Part shown: positions 23,889-34,944 of the stretch, piece by piece
How positions within the stretch are numbered: position 1 is the first letter of the stretch
How the letters are laid out: each line of letters starts with the position of its first letter
Origin: JABFSM01 sp963762545
GTDB lineage: Bacteria > Gemmatimonadota > Gemmatimonadetes > Gemmatimonadales > GWC2-71-9
Reading direction: 5' to 3'
NCBI GenBank assembly: GCA_963762545.1
Contig: CAVXLC010000003.1
Span: 372,001 to 436,000 of the forward strand
Length of the DNA: 64,000 bases
Position numbers and translations under genes: made by a program
Notes under the pieces: model-generated
The model's input: only the letters and a program-made list of their open reading frames with translations
The model's database searches: none
What the model was told of the DNA's origin: nothing

Positions 23889-24955
23889 GGTGTCTCTCCG
23901 CAGAAGAGGTGGAGGCCCGTCCCGGTCGGCGCGAGGGCGACCCGGCTTCCCGCCTGGGCCGCGTCCGGATCGGCCAGGACTTCTATCGTCACGTCCGGAG
24001 CGATCCTCACTGTGAAGAGCGCACTGGCGCCGAGAAAGCGGCGCTCCACGACCTCACCGGAGGGGAACTCCGGGGAAGCGGACGTCAGGCGCACTCCCTC
24101 GGGCCGGACCACGAGGCGGCAGGCTCCGCCGAAGGCGCCGCCGTGCTTCACGTCCCAGGGCTCCTGGCCCCCCGGGAGCCGCACGCGGGTGACGCCGTCC
24201 GCGTGGGAGACGACCTCCACCGGTACCAGGCTCGCCCGGCCGATGAACCCGGCCACGAAAGCCGATTGGGGCGTCTGGTAGAGCTCCTCCGGCGTGCCGA
24301 CCTGCTCCAGCTTCCCCGCCCGCAGCACCGCGATCCGGTCCGCGAGGTCGAACGCCTCCTCCTGCTCGTGGGTCACCAGCACCGTGGTAATACCGATGCG
24401 GTGAATCAGCGCGCGGAGCTCCCGCCGGGTCCGCTCCCGCAGGGAAGGATCGAGGTTGGAGAGCGGTTCGTCCAGCAGCAGCACCCGGGGCTCCGGCGCC
24501 ATGGCGCGGGCCAGCGCCACGCGTTGCTGCTGGCCCCCCGACAGCGCCCCCACCGGCCGCCGCTCGAGCCCGGCCAGCTCCACCATCTCGAGCGCCTCCC
24601 GCACCCGCTTGGCGCGCTCCTCGGGCCGCACGCCCAGGCTCTCGAGCCCGAACGCCACGTTTCGGCCCACGTCGAGATGGGGAAACAACGCGTAGTGCTG
24701 GAACACCATGCCGAACCGGCGCGCGGCCGCGGGGGTGCCGGTGACATCCTCCCCGTCCACGATGATCCGGCCGGCGTCGGGGGCATCGAATCCCGCCAGC
24801 AGCCGGAGGGTGGTGGTTTTGCCGCTGCCGGAGGGCCCCAGCAACGCGAGCATGTCGCCGCGGGGCACCTGGAGGGAGAGCGAATCCAGCGCGAACTGCG
24901 GCCCGAAGCGCCTGGTGAGGCCCTCCAGCCGAAGGTAAGAGTCGGAGCCGGTCAC
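23885..24955 (-). CDS. ABC importer ATP-binding protein, FbpC/PotA type
   Basis: 356 aa. Walker A GPSGSGKTTTLRLLAG, Q-loop FQHYALFP, signature LSGGQQQRVALARA and Walker B LLLDEPLSNLD are intact. A C-terminal TOBE-like regulatory region follows from about residue 245, as in the CUT1/Fe/spermidine group of importers. It starts 10 nt after the substrate-binding protein gene and overlaps the permease gene by 4 nt. Confidence 0.94.
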   Translation of the reverse strand: MTGSDSYLRLEGLTRRFGPQFALDSLSLQVPRGDMLALLGPSGSGKTTTLRLLAGFDAPDAGRIIVDGEDVTGTPAAARRFGMVFQHYALFPHLDVGRNVAFGLESLGVRPEERAKRVREALEMVELAGLERRPVGALSGGQQQRVALARAMAPEPRVLLLDEPLSNLDPSLRERTRRELRALIHRIGITTVLVTHEQEEAFDLADRIAVLRAGKLEQVGTPEELYQTPQSAFVAGFIGRASLVPVEVVSHADGVTRVRLPGGQEPWDVKHGGAFGGACRLVVRPEGVRLTSASPEFPSGEVVERRFLGASALFTVRIAPDVTIEVLADPDAAQAGSRVALAPTGTGLHLFCGETP

Positions 24956-24965
24956 TGGTTCGGGA

Positions 24966-26009
24966 TCACTGCTTCCCGGTGTTGCGAACCCGCTGATCCC
25001 AGTAGGCCATCCAGGCCGGACCTTCGCGGGCCAGCAGGTCCCAATCCACCGCGGTCTCCTTCATTTCCTTCTCCACCCCGGCGATCCATGGGGGAATCGA
25101 ATCGCGCGGCAGGTCGCGACGGGCCGGAAGGCGGAAGACGTGTCGCGCCGCCAGGAGCAGCGCTTCGTCGCTGGCCACCCAGTCGATGAACCGCTGGGCC
25201 GCGGCCGCGTGGCGGGTGCCGCGCACCAATCCGATCGCGTCATCGATCACCACGGTGCCGCTCGAGGGAAACACGTAGTCCAGCGGCAGGCCGCGCTGCC
25301 GGTCGATCAGCACGTCGGGCAGGTCCCACAGCGTCACCAGACCCTCCTGGCGACCCAGCTTCTGGGTGAGCAGCAACGGGCTCAGCACGTACGCCCTGGT
25401 CTGGCCGTCGAGCTTCCGGAGCCACGCCATCCCGGCCGCCGTGTCCCCCGTGGCCTTGAGGCCGCGGTAGATCATGAGCCCCCAGATCGCCCGCATGGTG
25501 CCCGAGGCCATCGGGTCCCGGATCAGGACCTGATCCTTCCAGCGGGGAGCCAGGATCTCGTCCCAGTCGTGCGGCGCGGAGTCGCGGGGCACCGCGGTCG
25601 AGTTGAATGCGATGACCGCCGGGGTGCGGTAGACCGGCCAATAGAGATTGGCCGGCCCGATGCCGCGGGGGCCCACCTGGTCCGCCCAGGAGGGCCGGTA
25701 GGGCGCCAGGAGGGAATCGGACACCCCACGGTCGAAAATCGTGGTGGGCCCGCCGAACCAGACGTCGGCCTGGGGGTTGGCCCGCTCGGAGCGGAGCCGG
25801 TCGAACACCTCCTGGCTCCCCATGTCGAGCCAGCGGATGTCGATGTCCGGATTCCGCGCTTCGAAGGCCTTCTCGAGCACCCCGAGCTGATCCGGTCCGT
25901 GCGGCGAATACAGCACCACGGGCGTGCGAGCCTCTCCTCGCGAGCAGCCCGCGAGGATCAGCAGCGCTGAAAGCAGCCGGAGCGGGTCAGGGTTGGGGCG
26001 GCGTGGCAC
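24966..26009 (-). CDS. ABC importer substrate-binding lipoprotein (Fe(III)-type family)
   Basis: 347 aa. A lipobox LILAGC places the acylated Cys near residue 22. The mature part matches family 1/Fe-type binding proteins (VVLYSPHGPDQLGVLEKAFE; AAQRFIDWVASDEALLLAA). I do not find the adjacent Tyr-Tyr pair that binds iron in FbpA; the corresponding region reads LVTLWDLPDVLIDRQRG. The ligand may therefore not be iron: AfuA, in the same family, binds hexose phosphates. The GTG start at 26009 overlaps the end of the PIG-L gene by 23 nt, longer than the 4-nt overlaps elsewhere, indicating tight coupling. Confidence 0.88.
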   Translation of the reverse strand: MPRRPNPDPLRLLSALLILAGCSRGEARTPVVLYSPHGPDQLGVLEKAFEARNPDIDIRWLDMGSQEVFDRLRSERANPQADVWFGGPTTIFDRGVSDSLLAPYRPSWADQVGPRGIGPANLYWPVYRTPAVIAFNSTAVPRDSAPHDWDEILAPRWKDQVLIRDPMASGTMRAIWGLMIYRGLKATGDTAAGMAWLRKLDGQTRAYVLSPLLLTQKLGRQEGLVTLWDLPDVLIDRQRGLPLDYVFPSSGTVVIDDAIGLVRGTRHAAAAQRFIDWVASDEALLLAARHVFRLPARRDLPRDSIPPWIAGVEKEMKETAVDWDLLAREGPAWMAYWDQRVRNTGKQ

Positions 26010-28413
26010 GCAGGTCCAGCAGGTTCAGGAAGAAGCGATAGGCGCCGGGCACGCCGCCGGGCAGCTGCCGGAAGAACGAAAGCCCGGTATAGATGTAGGT
26101 GCCCTTGCCGAGCGGGCTCACCAGCAGGCCGCCCCGGAGCGGCGCTTCTCCCGGGTCGGCCATTTCCAGCAGCGGCGTGTACGATGGATCCCAGGTGTGG
26201 GCAAAGTAGAGTCCCCGCTCCTGCACCCACCCGGCCCAATCCGTGTCGGACATCCGGTTGGGCGCCGTGAAGGCCGGGCTCCCCGGTACCAGGCGCGTGA
26301 CCGCCGCGTTCTCGTCGGTGACTCGGTCGTGCGGTGAGGCCACCGTGAGCGGGGCCGGCGCAAAGTGCCCGTTGAAGTACGGCTGTTGCTGGTATTGTAC
26401 CACGACTCGGCCGCCGGCCCGCGCGTACTCGAGCAACCGGCTGTTGTTTTCCACCAGGGCCGGGTCGGTTTCGTAGGCCCGGCTGCCCACCACGATCACG
26501 TCGTACCTCGACAGGTCTCCCCGTCCCAGCGTGGCCGCGTCGAGGATCTCCACCGGCAGCCCGATGTCGAGCAGCGACTCGGGAACCCGGTCCGAGGCGC
26601 CCCGGATGTACCCGACGTGGGCCACCCTGGGGAGGGTGATCTCCGCGGCGTGCACCGCGCTCACCGCCTCCCGGGCCCAGGCACGGATCCGGATGTGCGG
26701 ATACTCCACGGTGCTCACCCCCGCCGAATAGCGGTGCCCCGCCGAGTCGCGGGCCACGGCGCGGACCTCGTAGGAACCGGCGGCCAGGCCCGCGGGCGCG
26801 CGCACCTGGAACTCCAGCGACGCACGCTCCTCCTCGCGGCTCAGCGAGAACGGTTGCGGAGGCACCGCGGGCCACCCGGCCGGCAGCTCGAGCGATACCT
26901 CGCCCCGGGTCGGCTCCGCCACGCCGTGCTGCAGCGTCACGGTGTAGGTCTGCGGCGCGCGCACGCCGGTGGGCCAGACCTTTTCGGAGGGATCCAGCTG
27001 CACGTCCACCCTCGGCACCACCAGAATGGGGTGACGGATTTCTCCGACGGCCTGGTCGCGGTAGCGATGCACCACTTCCCGCTCCTGGACCAGCGGCGCG
27101 CCCCCGTCGGGGGTGAGGGTCACGCGGGCGATGAGCGGGGGCGGCTCGAACGGGTCTCCCCAGTACGCGGGATCGCCGCGCCAGCGGTACAGGGCGCCGT
27201 CCCGCGGGGCCCGGAGGAAATACGGCGTGGTGAGCGGGGCGTCCTCGGCGACCGTCACGGTCATGACGCAGGTACTCACGGTGCCCGGCTCCACCATGAC
27301 CCGGGTCCCCGCGCAGGGCTCGACCGCCCAGCCCCGCGGGAGAGTGAGCGCGAAGTCCGCGGCCGCCGGCCTCTGTCCGGCGTTCCAGACCGTGAGGCGC
27401 ACCGGCACCCGCTGACCCGGAACGATACGCCCGTCCGCGGTCGTGGCATCGACGATCAGCGAGGCGCGAATCGCCGCCGCGTCCGCGGCGTGACGGGCCT
27501 GGTCCCGCGCCGCAATCCCGCCGCTGCCCGGGGGCGCCGCCGAGGTGTCCACGCCGCTCCAGAGCCCGCTGTCGTTCGTCCCGGTCCGGTCGGACAGCAG
27601 GGCGAGGCGGATCGCGGAAGGGCCCGGCTCCTGCAACACGCCCATGTCCTGGGAGCGGTGGAGACTGCGGCCCCGCATGGCCACTTGGCGGTACGACTGA
27701 CCGATGTCCGGATCGAGCACTCCGCCATCCAGGGTGAGCGACGCTCCGGTCGGGTCGAACCGGGCGGAGCGGTACAGCTTCGAGGGAGTCCAGGGGGCCA
27801 GTCCCTCCTCGCGGGCGAGCTCGGGGAAGCGGGCCGGATCGCCCGCGACCTTGAAGGCCTCCTGGGCCGCCCACCCCGCTTCCTGGTGCTGGCCATGCCC
27901 GTCCCTCGGCGTGCCGGAGAAGATCGACACGATGATCTGCGGCTGAAACCGGCGGACGACGCGCACGACGTCCTTGAGCACCGAATCCCGGGGCCAGAAA
28001 CGCGAGGCTTCTTCGATGTTCTTGGAGAACCCGAAATCGAAGGCGCGGGTGAAGAACTGGCGGGCTCCGTCGAGGGCGCGGGCGCCCAGCAGCTCCTCGG
28101 TGCGGATCAGGCCCAGCCCTTCGCCCAACTCGGGCCCGAGCAGGTTCTGGCCCCCTTCACCCCGGGAGAGCGACAGGTACGCCGCCTCCGCTCCCTGGCC
28201 CCGAACCAGTACGGTGAGCAGCTCGGTGTCTTCATCGTCCGGGTGCGCGGCGATCATCAGCACGCGCTTGGTGTGACCGATCATCCGCTCGGCCTGCCGG
28301 AGCGCCACCGTCCCGCCGGTGGTGGGTCCCACCGCCTGCTGCCCGGCCAACAGGCCGGGACCGGCGAGCAGCAGCCAGCCCGCGATCCGAATTCCGCGCC
28401 CGGTGCCGGTCAT
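25987..28413 (-). CDS. Secreted PIG-L-family de-N-acetylase with Ig-like and GATase-like C-terminal domains
   Basis: 808 aa. A signal peptide (IAGWLLLAGPGLLAGQQ) is followed by a LmbE/PIG-L zinc deacetylase domain: AAHPDDEDTELL at about 57-66 and the later metal-binding His in GHGQHQEAGW. After about residue 300 come one or two NPCBM/NEW3-like beta-sandwich segments (VRLTVWNAGQ; LTLPRGWAVEP) and then a Rossmann/GATase1-like part (DVIVVGSRAYETDP; LLEYARAGGRVVVQYQ). The domain call beyond PIG-L is tentative. PIG-L enzymes deacetylate GlcNAc-type groups; here the enzyme would work outside the cytoplasm. The ATG at 28413 overlaps the upstream stop by 4 nt. Confidence 0.88.
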   Translation of the reverse strand: MTGTGRGIRIAGWLLLAGPGLLAGQQAVGPTTGGTVALRQAERMIGHTKRVLMIAAHPDDEDTELLTVLVRGQGAEAAYLSLSRGEGGQNLLGPELGEGLGLIRTEELLGARALDGARQFFTRAFDFGFSKNIEEASRFWPRDSVLKDVVRVVRRFQPQIIVSIFSGTPRDGHGQHQEAGWAAQEAFKVAGDPARFPELAREEGLAPWTPSKLYRSARFDPTGASLTLDGGVLDPDIGQSYRQVAMRGRSLHRSQDMGVLQEPGPSAIRLALLSDRTGTNDSGLWSGVDTSAAPPGSGGIAARDQARHAADAAAIRASLIVDATTADGRIVPGQRVPVRLTVWNAGQRPAAADFALTLPRGWAVEPCAGTRVMVEPGTVSTCVMTVTVAEDAPLTTPYFLRAPRDGALYRWRGDPAYWGDPFEPPPLIARVTLTPDGGAPLVQEREVVHRYRDQAVGEIRHPILVVPRVDVQLDPSEKVWPTGVRAPQTYTVTLQHGVAEPTRGEVSLELPAGWPAVPPQPFSLSREEERASLEFQVRAPAGLAAGSYEVRAVARDSAGHRYSAGVSTVEYPHIRIRAWAREAVSAVHAAEITLPRVAHVGYIRGASDRVPESLLDIGLPVEILDAATLGRGDLSRYDVIVVGSRAYETDPALVENNSRLLEYARAGGRVVVQYQQQPYFNGHFAPAPLTVASPHDRVTDENAAVTRLVPGSPAFTAPNRMSDTDWAGWVQERGLYFAHTWDPSYTPLLEMADPGEAPLRGGLLVSPLGKGTYIYTGLSFFRQLPGGVPGAYRFFLNLLDLRATPPQP

Positions 28414-28727
28414 GCCCCAGGCCCGGGGTCGTCCGTCGATTTGGGCTGGGGCGCCCGGGAGCCCCGGCTCTTCCGGCCGGCGATGAAGGCGGAGACGAAG
28501 CAGAACAGCGCCACGACCAGGAGCACCTCCCCGAACCCGGTGGCGACGCCGTAGAGCAGCAGCAGCATGCCGGTGGACACCACGATGGTGCCGATGCCCC
28601 GGAGCAGCTCGTCGATGTTCTTCCAGCCGGTCTCCAGGCCCCAATAGATCGAGGCGCCGAAGCCGAGGAGGCCCAGCAGCATGATCCCGAACCAGACCAC
28701 GATCCAGAAGTTCCGGCCAGCGACCAT
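28410..28727 (-). CDS. Small three-helix membrane protein of unknown function
   Basis: 105 aa. Three hydrophobic stretches are visible (FWIVVWFGIMLLGLLGFGAS, GTIVVSTGMLLLLYGVA, VLLVVALFCFVSAFIA), then a basic, Pro-rich tail. A strong GAGGAGG Shine-Dalgarno 6 nt before the ATG at 28727 fixes the start. It lies 19 nt after the DUF971 gene and overlaps the PIG-L gene by 4 nt, so it belongs to the eight-gene operon. No family recognised. Confidence 0.8.
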   Translation of the reverse strand: MVAGRNFWIVVWFGIMLLGLLGFGASIYWGLETGWKNIDELLRGIGTIVVSTGMLLLLYGVATGFGEVLLVVALFCFVSAFIAGRKSRGSRAPQPKSTDDPGPGA

Positions 28728-28746
28728 CCCGCCTCCTCGAAGTCCG

Positions 28747-29070
28747 TCAGCGCGCGCCGCAGCGGGCGCAGGGGCAATCCCGGCGCAGCCGGTCGAACGT
28801 ATAGATGCCGGTGCCGTGACCGTCGCTCCAGCGGACCTTGAGCCCGTAGGCACCCACCAGCTCGATCTGGAGCGGGCGCACATCCTCCGGCACCCGGGCC
28901 GGGTCCAGCAACGGACGGCCGCTCATCTCCTCGACGCATTCGGCGCAGGGACACGCCAGCCGAAGGGCCCGGGCCGGATACAGTGCGCGGTGGCCGATTC
29001 GGTCCCATTCGATGAGCAGACCGTCGTCCCGCCTGGAAACCGACACCGGGAGCGGATCTCCCACAGCCAC
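28747..29070 (-). CDS. DUF971 domain protein
   Basis: 107 aa. Matches the DUF971 / gamma-butyrobetaine-hydroxylase N-terminal-like family: a small beta domain with RLACPCAECVEE in the middle and DCPCARC at the end, giving two cysteine clusters that could bind zinc or an Fe-S centre. DUF971 genes often sit near Fe-S carrier genes such as apbC/mrp, but none is present here. It is the first gene of the operon leading into the PIG-L and ABC importer genes. A GTG at 29070 is the likely start. Divergent from acnA. Confidence 0.82.
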   Translation of the reverse strand: MAVGDPLPVSVSRRDDGLLIEWDRIGHRALYPARALRLACPCAECVEEMSGRPLLDPARVPEDVRPLQIELVGAYGLKVRWSDGHGTGIYTFDRLRRDCPCARCGAR

Positions 29071-29109
29071 TGCTCGATCCTTCCCTCCCGCGCATGGTGC
29101 GCAGGCATT

Positions 29110-29117
29110 TATCTTGG
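29110..29117 (+). promoter_or_regulatory. Possible promoter box of acnA
   Basis: TATCTTGG resembles the TAnnTTTG box with one mismatch. It lies 43 nt before the ATG at 29161, leaving a normal short leader. Confidence 0.4.
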
Positions 29118-29160
29118 AAGGCTCACGCGATCAACGCCCTCCGACGGAGCCGACCCCACC

Positions 29161-31953
<2,793 letters not shown>

Positions 31954-31976
31954 CCGGTAAGTCGGTAATTCGACAG

Positions 31977-32013
31977 CAGAACGCCCCCGGGGATGATCCC
32001 CGGGGGCGTTCTG
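31977..32013. terminator. Long hairpin, probable bidirectional terminator of acnA and the sigma gene
   Basis: A 37-nt near-perfect palindrome (CAGAACGCCCCCGGGGAT, G, then its complement) lies 23 nt after acnA and 33 nt before the end of the convergent sigma gene. There is no T-tract, so release efficiency is uncertain, but location and stability fit a shared terminator. Confidence 0.7.
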
Positions 32014-32046
32014 GTCTCGTGAGTCTGCCGCTGTTGCCGCGTTGCC

Positions 32047-32937
32047 TCAGGCGACGAGGTCCTTGAGCCGCTCGCCGGTCTCTCCCTCGCGGAGGCGAAC
32101 CAGTGCGCGATCCCGAAGCTGGCGGATCCGCTCGCGGGTGACGCCCATCATGCGGCCGATTTCCTCGAGCGTCCGGCTCTGTCCGTCTTCGATGCCGAAG
32201 TACAACCGGAGCACCTTGGCGTCCCGGGGCGGCAGCGTGGCCAGCGCGGCCTCGATGTCCTGGGTCTGGCTGTTGGCCATCGTGCCGGCGTCGGTGCCTT
32301 CCTGATCGGCCGCGAACCGCTCGATCCGCTCATTGCCGTCTCCATCCCGGGTGGGATGATCCAAGCGGACCGCCTCCGAGTTCAGGGCGGAGAGCGAGCG
32401 GACCGCTTCCGGCGTGAGGCCGGTGGCGCGGGCCAGTTCCTCGGTGGTCGGCATCCGGCCGAGCTTTTCCTTGAGCAGCGTCGTGGTCCGGCCCAGCCGG
32501 GACAGGTCCGCCGTCCGGTTGAGCGGAACCCGGACCGGACGGCCGTGCCGGGCGATGGCCGCCTGCACCGCCTGCCGGATCCACCAGACGGCGTAGGAAA
32601 TGAACTTGACGCCGCGGTCCGGATCGAACTTCCGGGCAGCCGTCATGAGCCCGAGATTCCCCTCGCCGATCAGATCGACGAGCGGGACCCCGCGGTTCTG
32701 GAACTTCTTGGCCACCGACACCACGAAACGCACGTTGTGGCGTGCCAGCTTTTCCTGCGCCGCCACGTTGCCACGAAAAGCCTTTCGGGCCAGCTCCATT
32801 TCCTCGTCTCGGGAGAGGAGGGGGACCCGGCTGATCTCGTCCAGGTAGAGATCGAGGCTTTCCCGGCCCTCATCGACCGCCTTGGCGATCTGGGCCGGCT
32901 TGACTGCGTTACGCTTGGTGCGAGGAGCTGTCGCCAC
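32047..32937 (-). CDS. Short sigma-70-family primary-type sigma factor
   Basis: 296 aa. Contains regions 1.2 to 4.2 but no region 1.1 and no large non-conserved insert: DLYLDEISRVPLLSRDEE, VDLIGEGNLGLM, FISYAVWWIRQAVQ, RVPLNRT, and the region 4.2 helix-turn-helix TLEEIGRMMGVTRERIRQLR. This compact layout is like the primary sigma of Bacteroidetes (about 287 aa). The GTG at 32937 is set by an AAGGAGG Shine-Dalgarno; a frame extending to 33027 would overlap the gene's own -10 box. Whether it is the sole housekeeping sigma or a group 2 sigma cannot be told here. Confidence 0.93.
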   Translation of the reverse strand: MATAPRTKRNAVKPAQIAKAVDEGRESLDLYLDEISRVPLLSRDEEMELARKAFRGNVAAQEKLARHNVRFVVSVAKKFQNRGVPLVDLIGEGNLGLMTAARKFDPDRGVKFISYAVWWIRQAVQAAIARHGRPVRVPLNRTADLSRLGRTTTLLKEKLGRMPTTEELARATGLTPEAVRSLSALNSEAVRLDHPTRDGDGNERIERFAADQEGTDAGTMANSQTQDIEAALATLPPRDAKVLRLYFGIEDGQSRTLEEIGRMMGVTRERIRQLRDRALVRLREGETGERLKDLVA

Positions 32938-33017
32938 GCCGCCTCCTTCGTCCTTGCGTGTTTTGGCTATCCCTTTGGCGGGAATTCGTCTTCCTGCCAA
33001 TTCAAACCCAAGCCTTA

Positions 33018-33046
33018 AGTATACCACCTAAACCACTAAAAATCAA
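33018..33046 (-). promoter_or_regulatory. Sigma-70-type promoter of the sigma factor gene
   Basis: On the minus strand TTGATT (33041-33046) and TATACT (33018-33023) are separated by exactly 17 bp within an unusually AT-rich patch. Transcription should start near 33010, giving a leader of about 73 nt that includes the Shine-Dalgarno. The remaining gap to 33213 contains CCGGTAAACCGG (33114-33125) and nothing else clear. Confidence 0.85.
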
Positions 33047-33213
33047 GGGGTTAGGTAAAATGAAGCGCTCCACAGGCTTGCGGGACTTACCGATTTCTGG
33101 ACAGATCGAGCGGCCGGTAAACCGGCTACCTCCCGGCCCACCAGCCGTCAAATGAATCGTCCAGAGATTTGCCATCTGCTAGGGGACGCCGAACCCGCCC
33201 GGAAGTGCACGTA

Positions 33214-34629
33214 TTACAGTGCTTTAACTTCAGCCACCAGGCGGGTCAGGGAGGCCTTGGCGTCGCCAAACAGCATGAACGTCTTGGGGTCGAAGAACAG
33301 CTCGTTCTCGATGCCGGCAAACCCCGCCCCCTTGCCGCGCTTGAGCACCATGACCGAGCGCGCCTTGTCGACGTCGAGGATCGGCATGCCGTAGATCGGA
33401 CTCGCCGGATCGCTCCGGGCCGCCGGATTCACCACGTCATTGGCGCCGATCACCAGGGCCACGTCGGTGCGCGGGAACTCGCCATTCACCTCCTCCATGT
33501 CGAACAGGCGGTCGTAGGGCACATTCGCCTCGGCGAGGAGGACGTTCATGTGCCCGGGCATGCGGCCGGCGACCGGGTGAATGGCGTACTTGATCTCGAC
33601 CCCCCGCTTTTCGAGCAGGTCGGTCAGCTCGCGGAGGGCATGCTGCGCCTGCGCCACCGCCAGGCCGTATCCCGGCACCACGACCACCAGCCGAGCATAG
33701 GCCAGGCGGACCGCGGCATCCTCGGGGGTGATGGCCCGCATCTCGCGGCCATCGGCGAGCTTTCCCGCCGCCGCGGCGGCCGGTGCGCCGAACGCCCCGA
33801 AAATGACGTTGGTGAACGAGCGATTCATCGCCTTGCACATCAGGATCGACAGCAGGAATCCCGAGGCACCATCCAGCGCGCCGACGATGATCAGGAGGTT
33901 GTTGTCGAGCGCAAAGCCCATGGCGGACGCCGAGAGGCCCGCGTAGGCGTTGAGCAGCGAGATCACGACGGGCATGTCGGCCCCGCCGATCGGGAGCACC
34001 ATCAGCACCCCCAGTCCCGCGGCGATCCCCACCATGACCCAGAACGCGGTGGACTGCTCCGGGTGGAGCACCAGCAGCACCAGAAGTCCCAGCGCCCCGG
34101 CGAGGAGCGCCAGGTTCAGCACGTTCTGCAGGGGCCAGGTGACCGGCCGGCCGGGCAGGATTTCCTGGAGCTTGCCGAACGCCATGACGCTGCCGGTCAC
34201 CGTGAGGGCACCCAGGAGCACCTCGAACCCCAGGGCCGCCATCGTGCCGGGCGGAAGGGTGTGGACGGCGGAAAGGATCATGTACTCGTTGACGCCCACC
34301 AGCGTGGCCGCCACCGCGCCGGCGGCGTGCGACAGCGCCACCCACTGGGGCATGGCGGTCATCGGCACCGCGATGAAGAGCGGCCGCCCGATGATCACCC
34401 CGATGACGGATCCGGCCAGGAGTCCCCAGAAGACCCAGGTGTAGCTCACGATTTCGGCATGGATCAGGGTGCCCACGATGGCCAGCAGCATCCCGATGGC
34501 GGCGTAGCCCATGCCGGCGCGCGCTTTTTCCGGGCTGCTCAAACCCCGAAGGCCGACGATGAAGAAGACCGAGCTCACCAGGTAGGTGCCCTGGATGATG
34601 AGCTCGCGAGCCGGGAGGGACTCGCTCAC
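33214..34629 (-). CDS. pntB: NAD(P) transhydrogenase subunit beta
   Basis: 471 aa. Membrane plus NADP(H)-binding subunit of the proton-translocating transhydrogenase, which makes NADPH from NADH at the expense of the proton gradient. About nine hydrophobic helices precede the C-terminal Rossmann domain with VVVPGYGLAVAQAQHALRE, the PVAGRMPGHMNVLLAEANV block and VIGANDVVNPAA. The start at 34629 overlaps the stop of the preceding small subunit by 4 nt. It is the last gene of the three-gene pnt operon. Confidence 0.97.
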   Translation of the reverse strand: MSESLPARELIIQGTYLVSSVFFIVGLRGLSSPEKARAGMGYAAIGMLLAIVGTLIHAEIVSYTWVFWGLLAGSVIGVIIGRPLFIAVPMTAMPQWVALSHAAGAVAATLVGVNEYMILSAVHTLPPGTMAALGFEVLLGALTVTGSVMAFGKLQEILPGRPVTWPLQNVLNLALLAGALGLLVLLVLHPEQSTAFWVMVGIAAGLGVLMVLPIGGADMPVVISLLNAYAGLSASAMGFALDNNLLIIVGALDGASGFLLSILMCKAMNRSFTNVIFGAFGAPAAAAAGKLADGREMRAITPEDAAVRLAYARLVVVVPGYGLAVAQAQHALRELTDLLEKRGVEIKYAIHPVAGRMPGHMNVLLAEANVPYDRLFDMEEVNGEFPRTDVALVIGANDVVNPAARSDPASPIYGMPILDVDKARSVMVLKRGKGAGFAGIENELFFDPKTFMLFGDAKASLTRLVAEVKAL

Positions 34630-34922
34630 TTGGGCTTCCGGTCGTCGCGCTTGAACATCTTGAGCATCCGGTCGGTGATGAGAAATCCGCCCACCACGTT
34701 CACGGTGGCGCAGATCACGGCAATGAAGCCGAGGATGTTGCTGAGGGTGCCGTGATTGCTCCCGGCGGCCACCAGCGATCCCACCAGGGAAATGCCGGTG
34801 AGGGCATTGGCCGCCGACATCAGCGGGGTATGCAGCAGGGGCGGAACCCGGCTGATCACCTGGTAGCCGACGAAGCCGGCCAGCACGAACACGTAGAGCT
34901 GAATTACCGTGGTCAGAGACAT
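34626..34922 (-). CDS. pntAB: NAD(P) transhydrogenase subunit alpha, membrane part
   Basis: 98 aa. Corresponds to the membrane helices at the C-terminus of fused PntA, encoded separately as in Rhodospirillum-type three-subunit enzymes. Contains LYVFVLAGFVGYQVISRVPP, LHTPLMSAANALTGI and ILGFIAVICATVNVVGGF. The ATG at 34922 is preferred over a longer frame to 34970 because the match begins with SLTTVIQLYVF. It starts 22 nt after pntAA and overlaps pntB by 4 nt. Confidence 0.95.
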   Translation of the reverse strand: MSLTTVIQLYVFVLAGFVGYQVISRVPPLLHTPLMSAANALTGISLVGSLVAAGSNHGTLSNILGFIAVICATVNVVGGFLITDRMLKMFKRDDRKPK

Positions 34923-34944
34923 CCTCGCTCCGGGCGCTGGGGGG

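Noticed and set aside
26365..28554. 729-codon plus-strand frame opposite the PIG-L gene
   Set aside because: Low-complexity translation with no motif; the minus strand encodes PIG-L with HPDDE and coupled neighbours.
32938..33027. Longer sigma factor starting at 33027
   Set aside because: The extra codons overlap the gene's own -10 box and lack similarity; the GTG at 32937 has an ideal Shine-Dalgarno.
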